Assembly: GCA_945983195.1 (NCBI GenBank)
Contig: CAMFSS010000004.1
Span: 1 to 28,953, forward strand
Direction of reading: 5' to 3'
Origin: an uncultured Prevotellaceae bacterium
GTDB lineage: Bacteria > Bacteroidota > Bacteroidia > Bacteroidales > Muribaculaceae
DNA: 28,953 nucleotides
In this document: positions 1 to 8,463 of the stretch, in pieces
Layout of the letters: every line of letters begins with the position of its first letter
Numbering within the stretch: the stretch's first letter is position 1
Notes under the pieces: model-generated
The model's input: only the letters and a program-made list of their open reading frames with translations
The model's database searches: none
What the model was told of the DNA's origin: nothing
Program-made: the position numbers and the translations under genes

Positions 1-52
1 GAATACATGCCTGTCACGCATGGGGTCGCGAGTTCGAGTCTCGTCCGCACCG
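1..52 (+). tRNA. tRNA-Asp (GTC), 5' end cut by the window edge
   Basis: The visible part holds the anticodon arm, variable region, T arm and 3' acceptor strand. The anticodon stem is 6-10 paired with 18-22 (CATGC/GCATG), the loop is CTGTCAC, and the anticodon GTC is at 13-15. The T loop TTCGAGT (33-39) sits on a five-pair stem with one G-T wobble. Acceptor bases 45-51 are followed by discriminator G52, which is the expected base for tRNA-Asp. CCA is not encoded, since the bases after G52 are CAG. The D arm and 5' acceptor strand lie outside the window. Confidence 0.93.
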
Positions 53-55
53 CAG

Positions 56-88
56 AAAATCCCGAGGTCAACCCCTCGGGATTTTTTG
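56..88 (+). terminator. Rho-independent terminator after tRNA-Asp
   Basis: AATCCCGAGG (58-67) pairs perfectly with CCTCGGGATT (74-83) around a six-base loop. Two more A-T pairs extend the stem outward, and it runs into a TTTTTT tract. It starts four bases after the tRNA 3' end, so it ends the tRNA transcript. Confidence 0.9.
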
Positions 89-144
89 TCATTTTCGGCT
101 TAATTGCAAAAAAGTTTCCCCATCACATCTGACATTCCAAACAG

Positions 145-182
145 CAACGAGGATGCACTGCATCTGGCAGGCATCCTCGTTG
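145..182. terminator. Perfect 12-bp hairpin downstream of yebC
   Basis: CAACGAGGATGC (145-156) is exactly complementary to GCATCCTCGTTG (171-182). Inside the loop, CTGC (158-161) pairs with GCAG (167-170) after a bulged A, giving a long stacked stem. It lies about 45 bases beyond the yebC stop codon, between yebC (minus) and the tRNA transcript (plus). There is only a weak T-rich stretch on either side, so a terminator or 3'-end-stabilising hairpin is inferred from position. Confidence 0.5.
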
Positions 183-225
183 TGGTTTTCTCCTATGCGG
201 ATATATATACGCTTCGGGGGTGGTA

Positions 226-969
226 TTATTCTTCCTCCTCGGCGTTGGGGTCTTCCTTCATGTTGTGGAATACGTGCTGCACATCGTCGTCGTCCTCAAA
301 TTTCTCAAGGAGCTTGTTGAGAGTCTCGCGCTGCTCGGGAGTGACCTCCTTGAGGTCATTTGGCACGTGCACGAACTCATTGCGTACGATTTCGAAGCCG
401 TTCTCCTCAAGATACTTCTGAATGTTGGCATTCTCCTCGAAAGCACCTGAAATTGTGATTTCGCCCTCTTCCTCGTCGCGCTCGATTTCGTCAACGCCGT
501 AGTCGATAAGTTCAAGCTCAAGCTCTTCAAGCTCTACACCCTCCTTGTCCTTCACAGTGAACAGGCACTTGTGCTCAAAGAGGAACGAAAGGCTGCCCGA
601 AGTTCCGAGGTTGCCTCCAAACTTTTTGAAGTAGCTGCGCACTTTGGCGACGGTGCGGGTGTTGTTGTCGGTAGCGGTTTCCACAAGGATAGCGATGCCG
701 AAGGGTCCATAACCCTCATATACAATTTCCTTGTAGTCGCTTGCGTCCTTGTCGGTAGCCTTCTTGATGGCACGCTCAATGGTGTCCTTAGGCATATTCT
801 CAGAGCGTGCAGTGGCGAGAAGCATACGCAGGCGCGAGTTACCTGTGGGGTCGGGGCCGCCAGCCTTCACGGCAATGGTGATTTCCTTTCCGATTTTGGT
901 AAATACGCGCGACATGTGTCCCCAGCGCTTAAATTTTCTTGCTTTGCGAAATTCAAATGCTCTTCCCAT
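226..969 (-). CDS. yebC: YebC/PmpR family translation/transcription factor
   Basis: The 247-residue protein starts MGRAFEFRKARKFKRWG, the conserved N-terminus of the YebC/TACO1 family (bacterial members are usually about 240 residues). It also shows the family's KAGGPDPTGNSRLR and ENMPKDTIERAIKKA segments and the YEGYGPFGIAILVE block. The family is known as transcriptional regulators (PmpR) and, for several members, as ribosome-associated factors that relieve stalling at proline-rich stretches; which role applies here cannot be read from the sequence. The C-terminus is very acidic (EDDDD, then a terminal EEEE run). It lies 63 bases downstream of pheT on the same strand, so the two are probably co-transcribed. 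The ATG start at 967-969 fits the family N-terminus exactly. Confidence 0.95.
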   Translation of the reverse strand: MGRAFEFRKARKFKRWGHMSRVFTKIGKEITIAVKAGGPDPTGNSRLRMLLATARSENMPKDTIERAIKKATDKDASDYKEIVYEGYGPFGIAILVETATDNNTRTVAKVRSYFKKFGGNLGTSGSLSFLFEHKCLFTVKDKEGVELEELELELIDYGVDEIERDEEEGEITISGAFEENANIQKYLEENGFEIVRNEFVHVPNDLKEVTPEQRETLNKLLEKFEDDDDVQHVFHNMKEDPNAEEEE

Positions 970-1032
970 AAAAAAGTTTCAATTTATGTATTGTATTTTA
1001 ATTTTTTTTGAAATTTCCTGATTCGTTGCCGG

Positions 1033-3498
1033 TTAGCGGAGCTGTGCGCCCACCTGCTTCTGGAGGTTGGTGATAATCTTGTTCATCACAGCGTCGATTT
1101 GCTTGTCTTGCAGCGTCTTCTCATCGTCCTGGAGAATGATGCTGATGGCATACGACTTCTTGCCGGCTTCGAGGTTCTTGCCCTCGTACACGTCGAAGAG
1201 GCTCACACCGCGAAGCAGCTTGCGCTCCGAGCCGTTCACCACCTTCTCAATCTCAGCCATAGTGACCGAAGCGTCGACGAGCAGGGCAAGGTCGCGCTTC
1301 ACAGGCTGCGTCTTCGGAAGGTCGGCAAAAGTCACCTTCTTCTTGAGTGTCATCTTCACAAGAGCGTCCCAGTCGAGTTCGGCATAGAACACCTCTTGAG
1401 CCACATCGAGCTTTTTGAGAATCGACTTCTTCACAATTCCCACTTCGCCTATGTGCTTGCCGCCGCGGTTGCTAATGGTGAGTGCAGCCGAGAAGATGTC
1501 GCTTGAAATCTGCTCCATCACAAGCTCCTTTGCACCGATTCCCATACGTGCGAATATGTTCTCCACCACAGCCTTGAGGTCGAAGATTGTGCTCTTGCGT
1601 GCAGCTTCAGCCCAGTTGCCGTCGTGATTGTTGCCGGTTATCCACACTCCGAGTGATGCGTGCTCCGAGAACGCTGCAAGCACCTTCTCCGAGCTGTCGG
1701 CATCGGGATTGAAATGGTACACGTTGCCAAACTCATACATCTTCAGGTTGCCGCTGCGGCGGTTGATATTGTGGGCAATGCTCTCCAGACCGCCGAATAG
1801 TAGCGACTGGCGCAGCACGCAGAGGTCGCTGCTGAGCGGATTGAGCAGATGCACGCAATTTGCCTCGGGATAAGTGGTGAGGTCGGCATAGTAGGCACCG
1901 GCAGTGAGCGAGTTGTTCATAATCTCATTGAATCCGCAAGCTGTGAGCTGCTCCGAAATGAGCTGCTGGAGGTCGTTCTTCACATCGGTCTCGCCCTTGT
2001 ATGAGAGCGAGCTGTGCACTGTTTCATCGAATTCCACATTGTTGTAGCCGTACACTCGCATCACGTCCTCCACAACGTCGCACGGACGCTGCACGTCGAC
2101 GCGATAAGTGGGCACAAGCAGCTCAAGTGCCTCATCGCTCTCAGAGGTGATTTCAATTTCGAGGCTCTTGAGGATACCCTTGATGGTGTCCTTGCCGAGC
2201 TGCTTGCCGATGAGTGTGTCGGCATACTTATATTCGAGTGTAACGGGGAAGCGAGGGAAGTCGTGCGCCTTGATGTCGACTATTTCGCCGCAAATCTCGC
2301 CGCCGGCAAGCTCCTTAATCATGAGTGCGGCAGCCTTGAGGTTGTAGACGGTCTCGTTGGGGTCGATGCCGCGCTCAAAGCGGAACGAAGCATCGGTGTT
2401 GAGTCCGAAGCGGCGTGCCGACTTGCGAATCCATGTGGGGTGGAAATAGGCCGACTCAAGGAAAATGTCGGTAGTCGACTCGGTAACGCCCGAATCAAGA
2501 CCGCCAAACACACCGCCTATGCACATAGGCTCCTCGGCGTTGCAAATCATGAGGTCGCGCCCGGTGAGTGTGCGCTCCACACCGTCGAGAGTGACAAATT
2601 TCGTACCCTCGGCTACGGTCTTCACCACCACCTTCTCGCCTTTCACTTTGGCGAGGTCGAAGCAGTGCAGCGGCTGGCCGAGACCGAGCAGAATGAAGTT
2701 GGTGATGTCGACGATATTGTTGATGGGTCGCTGGCCGATTGCCGTGAGGCAGTCTTTGAGCCATTGCGGACTCTCCTGCACCTTCACGTTGCGAATGGTT
2801 ACGCCCGAGTAGCGCGGACACGCCTCGCTGTTCTCCACAGTCACCTCCACGGCACCATCGGGGCGGTCGCTCTTGTAGGCAGCCACGTCGGGGCGATGGG
2901 CGGCCACATTCAAGCCGCGGTTGGCATTGAGCCATGCTGCAAGGTCGCGTGCCACGCCATAGTGCGAAGCAGCGTCGATGCGGTTGGGGGTGAGGTCCAC
3001 CTCAAGCACATAGTCGTCGGTCACGTTGTAGTAGTCGCGTGCAGGCGTTCCGGGCTTCACGTCGAGCGGCAGCTCGATGATTCCGGCGTGCGAAGTGCCC
3101 ACACCAATCTCGTCTTCGGCGCAAATCATTCCGAATGACTCCACACCGCGTATTTTCGATTTCTTTATTGCAAATTCCTTGTCGCCGTCGTAGAGCTTTG
3201 TGCCCACGGTGGCAACAACCACATGCTGTCCGGCAGCAACATTGGGAGCGCCGCAAACGATCTGCGTAGGCACGCCGTCGCCAAGATCAACTGTGGTGAT
3301 GTGCAGGTGGTCGCTGTCGGGGTGTTCCACGCAAGTGAGCACTTCGCCCACCACGAGTCCGGCAAGACCGCCCTTGATAGTTTCAACTTTCTCTACCGAG
3401 CCGGTTTCAAGTCCAAGCGATGTGAGGGCAGCAGCCAGCTCATCGGGAGTCAGATTGAAATCGACATATTTCTTCAGCCAATTATATGATATATTCAT
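1033..3498 (-). CDS. pheT: Phenylalanine--tRNA ligase beta subunit
   Basis: This 821-residue protein has the full bacterial PheT architecture. It begins MNISYNWLKKYVDF. A tRNA-binding OB fold spans about residues 40-150 (GLVVGEVLTC, HPDSDHLHITTVD, IVCGAPNV). A B3/B4 editing module lies around 215-390 (INNIVDITNF, GQPLHCFD) and a B5 domain around 415-490 (VPTYRVDVQRPCDVVEDVMRVYGYN). The last ~98 residues form the FDX-ACB anticodon-binding domain. With PheS, which is not in the window, it forms the alpha2beta2 cytoplasmic synthetase that charges tRNA-Phe; the beta chain edits mischarged tyrosine and contacts tRNA. Length is normal and no lesions are seen. yebC follows on the same strand. Confidence 0.97.
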   Translation of the reverse strand: MNISYNWLKKYVDFNLTPDELAAALTSLGLETGSVEKVETIKGGLAGLVVGEVLTCVEHPDSDHLHITTVDLGDGVPTQIVCGAPNVAAGQHVVVATVGTKLYDGDKEFAIKKSKIRGVESFGMICAEDEIGVGTSHAGIIELPLDVKPGTPARDYYNVTDDYVLEVDLTPNRIDAASHYGVARDLAAWLNANRGLNVAAHRPDVAAYKSDRPDGAVEVTVENSEACPRYSGVTIRNVKVQESPQWLKDCLTAIGQRPINNIVDITNFILLGLGQPLHCFDLAKVKGEKVVVKTVAEGTKFVTLDGVERTLTGRDLMICNAEEPMCIGGVFGGLDSGVTESTTDIFLESAYFHPTWIRKSARRFGLNTDASFRFERGIDPNETVYNLKAAALMIKELAGGEICGEIVDIKAHDFPRFPVTLEYKYADTLIGKQLGKDTIKGILKSLEIEITSESDEALELLVPTYRVDVQRPCDVVEDVMRVYGYNNVEFDETVHSSLSYKGETDVKNDLQQLISEQLTACGFNEIMNNSLTAGAYYADLTTYPEANCVHLLNPLSSDLCVLRQSLLFGGLESIAHNINRRSGNLKMYEFGNVYHFNPDADSSEKVLAAFSEHASLGVWITGNNHDGNWAEAARKSTIFDLKAVVENIFARMGIGAKELVMEQISSDIFSAALTISNRGGKHIGEVGIVKKSILKKLDVAQEVFYAELDWDALVKMTLKKKVTFADLPKTQPVKRDLALLVDASVTMAEIEKVVNGSERKLLRGVSLFDVYEGKNLEAGKKSYAISIILQDDEKTLQDKQIDAVMNKIITNLQKQVGAQLR

Positions 3499-3561
3499 AA
3501 TTTTGAGTGTTTATTTTCACTTGAATGATGCTCACATTGAGCCTATTTACGAAAAATCCCA

Positions 3562-3569
3562 CAAATTTA
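3562..3569 (-). promoter_or_regulatory. Candidate -7 element for pheT
   Basis: The minus strand reads TAAATTTG, an exact match to the Bacteroidetes -7 motif TAnnTTTG, 63 bases upstream of the pheT ATG in an AT-rich stretch. No good TTTG is present at the usual 19-21 base spacing, so this is a half-supported promoter. Confidence 0.4.
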
Positions 3570-3766
3570 CGAAGAAATTTCAATATAGATTGTAGTTAGA
3601 TGCAAATTAATCAAGATTATGCCCAAAATACTCTCCTATAGCACACTCCTATCCCCCACACCCGCACTTTTCACCAGGTCAGGTTCACATTGTTACACCA
3701 ATGTTAAAAACTGCATACTCAAGACACTAACTCTGCTTTTTTTAATGAAAAAATGTTGCTATGATG

Positions 3767-3798
3767 TTTGGAAATATGCAAAAAGCATTATAATTTTG
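3767..3798 (+). promoter_or_regulatory. Consensus Bacteroidetes promoter for the surface-protein unit
   Basis: A -33 element TTTG (3767-3770) and a -7 element TAATTTTG (3791-3798) are separated by 20 bases, the spacing known for Bacteroides sigma-ABfr promoters (TTTG-N19..21-TAnnTTTG). The predicted transcription start is about 3803-3806, giving an untranslated leader of about 130 bases before the ATG at 3934. Of the promoters in the window, only this one matches both elements at ideal spacing. Confidence 0.75.
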
Positions 3799-3933
3799 TC
3801 AAGTTTTTTGGTGGATTTTACTTCTTTTTGAAAACAATTCTGCCAAAATTCAGTAATTATTCAATCAATTAACAAACTAGAACACATAATCGCATAATTA
3901 TTCATTTTTATAATTATTATCAATATCGTAACC

Positions 3934-6900
3934 ATGCACTTTAAGAAATTATTAACGAGAATTGCATTGGTGCTCTTTGCAACACTGACACCAATGGCAG
4001 TTCTTGCCCAGCCTGTGGCACAGAAACGCACAAAAGCCACAGAGGCGCAGGCAACACTTGAAAAAGTGCGTTTTGAGAGAATGTTTCCCGGTACACGCCC
4101 CGAGCGGATTCTCTCACGCACAAGTCACACACTGAACTTCGTCGGTGCAATGTCATCGCAGCTGATGAACGCTTCAGCCGACAAGACTTTAGTCTACGGA
4201 AGCCTCATCGGTGGTAGCGGCTACGGAAGCGACATACCCTACGGTATCTACTCCTTCCCGGCATCTTCTGCCGACCCCGTGACAGCAGTTGAAGTGAACT
4301 CAAGCCTCAATGCCAACGGTGGCGGCGTACTTGTCGACGACAAGTATTATTTCATCAACTTCTTCGACACGGGCTTTGGCGGAATCTTCGCCTATTTCTA
4401 CGCCTACAACACCGAATCGTGGTCGCGCATCACATCAAACCGCGTGCAGCTTACAAGCGTAGCTACCGACCTCACCTACGACCCGGTGACAAAAAAGGTG
4501 TACGGCTGCTTCCTCAACGACACAATGGACGGATATGTGCTCGGAATCATGAGCACTGCCGACGGTGGCGTAACGCCCATTGCCAACCTCAATGGCCCGC
4601 TATTCTGCATCGCAGCCAACAAGGAGGGCGAACTTTTCGGAATCGACGGATCGGGCCGCCTGCTCAACTTCGACAAGTCGTCGGGCAGCTACACACTGGT
4701 GGGCACCACGGGATTTTTGCCTAAATACACCCAGTCGGCAACTTTCGACCAAAAGACAGGCGTTCTCTATTGGGCTGCAATGAACAATGCTACTTCCGGA
4801 CTCTACACCGTCGACACCACTACCGGAAAAGCTACATTCGTAGGCAATTTCCAGGGTCAAGAGGAGTTTGGAGGTCTTTACATTCCCGGTCAGGCTGCTG
4901 TTGATGCCGCACCGGCAGCAGTGGAAAACCTCACTGTGACCTACGATGTGGCAACCACAGCTTCGATGGATATATCTTTCACCATGCCTACTACCACATT
5001 CGACGGATCGGCACTATCGGGTGAACTCGACTATATCATCAGCCTCAACGATGTGGAAAAAATCGTGAGCAGCGCAAATGCAGGCGAGGCAGTCACCGAG
5101 CGAATCAACAATATGACCGTGGGCGAATTCACCGTTTCGGTACGTATACGCAACGAAGCCGGCGACAGCCCTTCCGAGAAAGTGCACAAGTGGATTGGCG
5201 CAGACACCCCCGATGCACCTACCAACCTGTCGGCGACAGTCGACGGGGCTTCAATCGTGCTCGCATGGAACGCTCCTGAGCGCGGACAGCACGACGGCTA
5301 TGTAGATGCCTCAACAGTCAACTACAAGATTATCCGCTACCCTGAAAACCGCGTGATTGCCGACAAACTCACAGCCACAACCTACACCGACACCCCCGAT
5401 GCATTTTCAATCTCAGCCTACTGGTATGAGGTGATTGCATTCAGCGGCAATAGCGAAGGTGGCTCGGCTACTTCCGACAAGATACTCCTTGGAAGCGCAT
5501 TCACAGTACCATACAGCGAGACTTTCGACCGTGCATCGAATTTCGACCTCTTTACCGTGATTGATGCAAACGGTGACGGCATAACTTGGCGTTTCGACAA
5601 CTCTGGCTCGGCGGTATGCTCCAACAGCATGACCGAGAACGCCAACGACTGGCTTATCACCCCACCTATTCACCTCGCAAACGACTACATCTACCGCTTG
5701 CGCTTCAATGCCCATGCAGCATCGTCGGGGTGGCCCGAAAAGATACGCGTGGCATTTGGCACTGACCGCACCGTAGATGCCATGACAAGCGAGCTATTCG
5801 GTGTCACGGACATCAACACCGTGAACAGCACCGCACATGAGACAATTTTCAGCATCGACACCGACGACGACTACTACTTCGGCTTCCAGTCGGTGAGCGA
5901 CGCAATGATGTTCAAGCTGTCGCTCGACGACATCTCCATTGAGCAGGCGGCTTCGGTCAATGCACCGGTATCGGTCGATGACCTCACGCTGAAAGCCGGC
6001 GACAACGGAGCCAAGAGCGTGACAGTGACATTCACCGTGCCTGCCACTACAATCAAGGGCGAGGCACTCACCACTGTGCCACGCGTGACCATACGCCGTG
6101 GAAACTCTATCGTCAAGTCACTGAAGAACCAGGAGCCGGGAGCTTCAGTTTCATTCGTCGACACTGCATGCGAACTCGGCTACAACGAGTACACCGTGTA
6201 TGCAAGCAATGATTTCGGCGATGCAATCGAGACCACTGCATCAGTGTTCGTAGGCTTTGACCTTCCCGGAGAGCCTCTCAACGTGCTCCTCAAAGAGGTA
6301 GACGGAAAGGCAGTCCTCACTTGGGACGCTCCCGCTGCCGGACAGAATGGCGGCTATATCGACACGGATGCCCTCACCTACCACATTCTCTTCGGCAACG
6401 ACGAGAGCACCGTTATCGCAATGAACGTAGCCGGCAACAGCTACACATTCGACCCTATGCCCTCCAATTCACAATATGCACAACGCTACATCGTGTTTGC
6501 AGTGAATGAAAGGGGTGTCGGATACGGCACTTCATCAAACATCATAGTGTTTGGCACACCCTACGAGCTGCCGTTCAACGAATCGTTCAGCGATGCATCA
6601 ATCCACTATGAAACCTGGGGCATAATCGACGATGACATTGACTATTCGGGCGTGTGGGAAGTGCTCTCCTACGGCACAATGCCTTCGGCTACCGCACAAG
6701 ACGGCGACGGCGGACTCATCACATTCCTGCCGCAATATGTGGGCGACGAGGCTTATCTCTACTCCGGCAAAATCGGCATCGGCAGCGCAATCAACCCGGT
6801 ACTCGAATTCTACTATTTCTACCCCAATGGGTCGACCAACGAACTGGTAGTGGAGGCTTCGACCAACGGATATGAGTTCAATGCCATAAAGTCAATCAAG

Positions 6901-8433
6901 TTTGCCGAGCTGAGCGGTAGCAGCGAGTGGAAAAAGGCTACAATCTCCCTCACCGACTGCATCACCGAGTCGGGCTATGTGCAGATTGCATTCCGTGGCA
7001 TTGCCCACGACGGACTCACCAGCATTCACCTCGACAATATCTCAGTGACCGACGTGCTCGAATACAATCTTGAAGCCTCTTCCATTTCAGCGCCCAAGCG
7101 CATGACCGTGGGTGCCGAAAGCAAGATTGCAGTGAACGTGACAAATGTGGGAACCAAGTCGTTCTACACAGGCGAGCACCAGGTTTCGCTCTATTGCGAC
7201 GGCAAGCTCGTAGCCACCCAGCCCGGACAATTCCTTTCACCGGGTGAAAGCTACAGCTACACATTCACCCACACTCCCGACCCGTCGTCGGGCGAAACTG
7301 CAAGCTTCTATGCAGTAATTGAAAGCTCGCGCGACCAGAACCTCAAGAACAACACCACCGCTACTGCGATTGTGGAAATAAAGGTGCCGCACAAGCCCGT
7401 ACCGACAGAACTAACTGCATCAGTCAACAACAGCACTGTAAACCTTGCCTGGACAGCCCCCGATGTCACCGAAACCGTCACCCAGCTCGACGACTTCGAG
7501 GACTACGAGCCGTTCATCATCGCCAACATCGGCGACTGGACACTTGCCGATGTCGACCGTCAGGGAACTGCCTACTTCAATGGAAGCTGGCCGCACATGA
7601 GCGAGCCACAGGCATTCATCGTGTTCAACGCTCCTGAAATCGGCGCCGACTACGACGGTGGATATGAATCGGACTGGAAGGCTTATAGCGGTGACCAGTG
7701 CCTAATCTCATTCATAGCCGAAACAGGCAATACCGACGACTGGCTAATCTCGCCCATGCTGAGCGGCAAGGAACAGACCATTTCGTTCTACATAAAGGGC
7801 GTATCCGGCTACACCGACAACTTTGAGGTACTCACATCGACTGCAACTTCAGCCATCAACCGCGCAAGCTTTGTGGCACTGAAGGGCATAGGCGGCAATG
7901 CTCCGTCTGCTTGGACCGAGATTTCTTTCACCGTGCCTGCCGGAACCAATTTCTTTGCAATACGCCACACCGCTGACGTTATCAATGGCTTTGCTCTGCT
8001 CGTCGACGATGCTTCGTTCCAGGCTAAAGCTATGGTGACCCCATCTCTGCTTGGCTACAACGTGTATCGCAATGGTGTGAAAATCAATGACGAGACCGTG
8101 ACTGTATGCGCATTTGCCGACATGCTTGCCGAGGGCGACAACGACTACAATGTAACCGCTCTCTACAATATCGGTGAATCGGCATTCTCCAACACCGTAA
8201 CCACCAAGGGAGGCTCAGTCGACAACGCTGCCATTGCCACACGCATCAGCATCACCACTGCCGGACAACGCATCATCGTGGCATGCGCCGAGGGTGAGGC
8301 TGTCAGCATCTACAATGTGGCAGGCGTAGAAATTGCCGGCTTCACAGCCGAGAGCAACAACTCGATTGACGTTGCACCGGGAGCCTACATAGTGAAAGTG
8401 GGCAACTATGCACAGACTGTTATAGTGAAATAA
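3934..8433 (+). CDS. Large modular secreted protein: FN3 + choice-of-anchor J + T9SS-like tail
   Basis: The 1499-residue protein has a signal peptide (hydrophobic stretch ending VLAQ, about residue 26). Residues ~60-320 form a repetitive, propeller-like region (ATDLTYDPVTKKVYG, QSATFDQKTGVLYW). Fibronectin III-like modules start near 328, 427, 676, 777, 1153 and 1372, with the typical LSATV...LAWNAP and LTWDAP patterns. Three choice-of-anchor J (cleaved-adhesin/MAM-like) domains start near 524, 878 and 1184, each with an ETF/ESF/DDFED opening and an NDWLI or DDWLI motif or a related segment. A CARDB-like segment lies around 1045-1150. The last ~70 residues (VSIYNVAGVEIAGF, PGAYIVKVG) resemble a T9SS type A sorting domain. 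The protein is likely exported and surface-anchored or released, with a binding or adhesive role; no catalytic residues were recognised. The next gene follows after 30 bases. Confidence 0.85.
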   Translation: MHFKKLLTRIALVLFATLTPMAVLAQPVAQKRTKATEAQATLEKVRFERMFPGTRPERILSRTSHTLNFVGAMSSQLMNASADKTLVYGSLIGGSGYGSDIPYGIYSFPASSADPVTAVEVNSSLNANGGGVLVDDKYYFINFFDTGFGGIFAYFYAYNTESWSRITSNRVQLTSVATDLTYDPVTKKVYGCFLNDTMDGYVLGIMSTADGGVTPIANLNGPLFCIAANKEGELFGIDGSGRLLNFDKSSGSYTLVGTTGFLPKYTQSATFDQKTGVLYWAAMNNATSGLYTVDTTTGKATFVGNFQGQEEFGGLYIPGQAAVDAAPAAVENLTVTYDVATTASMDISFTMPTTTFDGSALSGELDYIISLNDVEKIVSSANAGEAVTERINNMTVGEFTVSVRIRNEAGDSPSEKVHKWIGADTPDAPTNLSATVDGASIVLAWNAPERGQHDGYVDASTVNYKIIRYPENRVIADKLTATTYTDTPDAFSISAYWYEVIAFSGNSEGGSATSDKILLGSAFTVPYSETFDRASNFDLFTVIDANGDGITWRFDNSGSAVCSNSMTENANDWLITPPIHLANDYIYRLRFNAHAASSGWPEKIRVAFGTDRTVDAMTSELFGVTDINTVNSTAHETIFSIDTDDDYYFGFQSVSDAMMFKLSLDDISIEQAASVNAPVSVDDLTLKAGDNGAKSVTVTFTVPATTIKGEALTTVPRVTIRRGNSIVKSLKNQEPGASVSFVDTACELGYNEYTVYASNDFGDAIETTASVFVGFDLPGEPLNVLLKEVDGKAVLTWDAPAAGQNGGYIDTDALTYHILFGNDESTVIAMNVAGNSYTFDPMPSNSQYAQRYIVFAVNERGVGYGTSSNIIVFGTPYELPFNESFSDASIHYETWGIIDDDIDYSGVWEVLSYGTMPSATAQDGDGGLITFLPQYVGDEAYLYSGKIGIGSAINPVLEFYYFYPNGSTNELVVEASTNGYEFNAIKSIKFAELSGSSEWKKATISLTDCITESGYVQIAFRGIAHDGLTSIHLDNISVTDVLEYNLEASSISAPKRMTVGAESKIAVNVTNVGTKSFYTGEHQVSLYCDGKLVATQPGQFLSPGESYSYTFTHTPDPSSGETASFYAVIESSRDQNLKNNTTATAIVEIKVPHKPVPTELTASVNNSTVNLAWTAPDVTETVTQLDDFEDYEPFIIANIGDWTLADVDRQGTAYFNGSWPHMSEPQAFIVFNAPEIGADYDGGYESDWKAYSGDQCLISFIAETGNTDDWLISPMLSGKEQTISFYIKGVSGYTDNFEVLTSTATSAINRASFVALKGIGGNAPSAWTEISFTVPAGTNFFAIRHTADVINGFALLVDDASFQAKAMVTPSLLGYNVYRNGVKINDETVTVCAFADMLAEGDNDYNVTALYNIGESAFSNTVTTKGGSVDNAAIATRISITTAGQRIIVACAEGEAVSIYNVAGVEIAGFTAESNNSIDVAPGAYIVKVGNYAQTVIVK

Positions 8434-8463
8434 TTAATTCCAATTCTTAATAAACCAATTATT

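Larger units (their letters stand above)
3499..3933. other. AT-rich divergent intergenic region
   Basis: This region of about 435 bases separates pheT (minus) from the surface-protein unit (plus). It holds the candidate pheT -7 element and the strong plus-strand promoter at 3767-3798, followed by an AT-rich leader of roughly 130 bases. A C-rich island around 3641-3670 has no recognisable structure. No credible gene was seen: a short open frame at 3619-3831 lacks coding character and overlaps the promoter. No riboswitch was recognised. Confidence 0.6.

Noticed and set aside
2014..3138. Long open frame (374 codons) on the plus strand inside pheT
   Set aside because: It is antisense to a clear pheT; the composition is a mirror of pheT codon bias, and it shows no known motif.
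3619..3831. Small gene of 70 codons upstream of the surface-protein unit
   Set aside because: It has no coding character, overlaps the consensus promoter and lies in AT-rich intergenic DNA.
3934..8433. Peptidase assignment for the large modular protein (choice-of-anchor J domains often accompany gingipain-type proteases)
   Set aside because: No catalytic domain or His/Cys/metal motif was seen along the 1499 residues; only binding-type modules are present.
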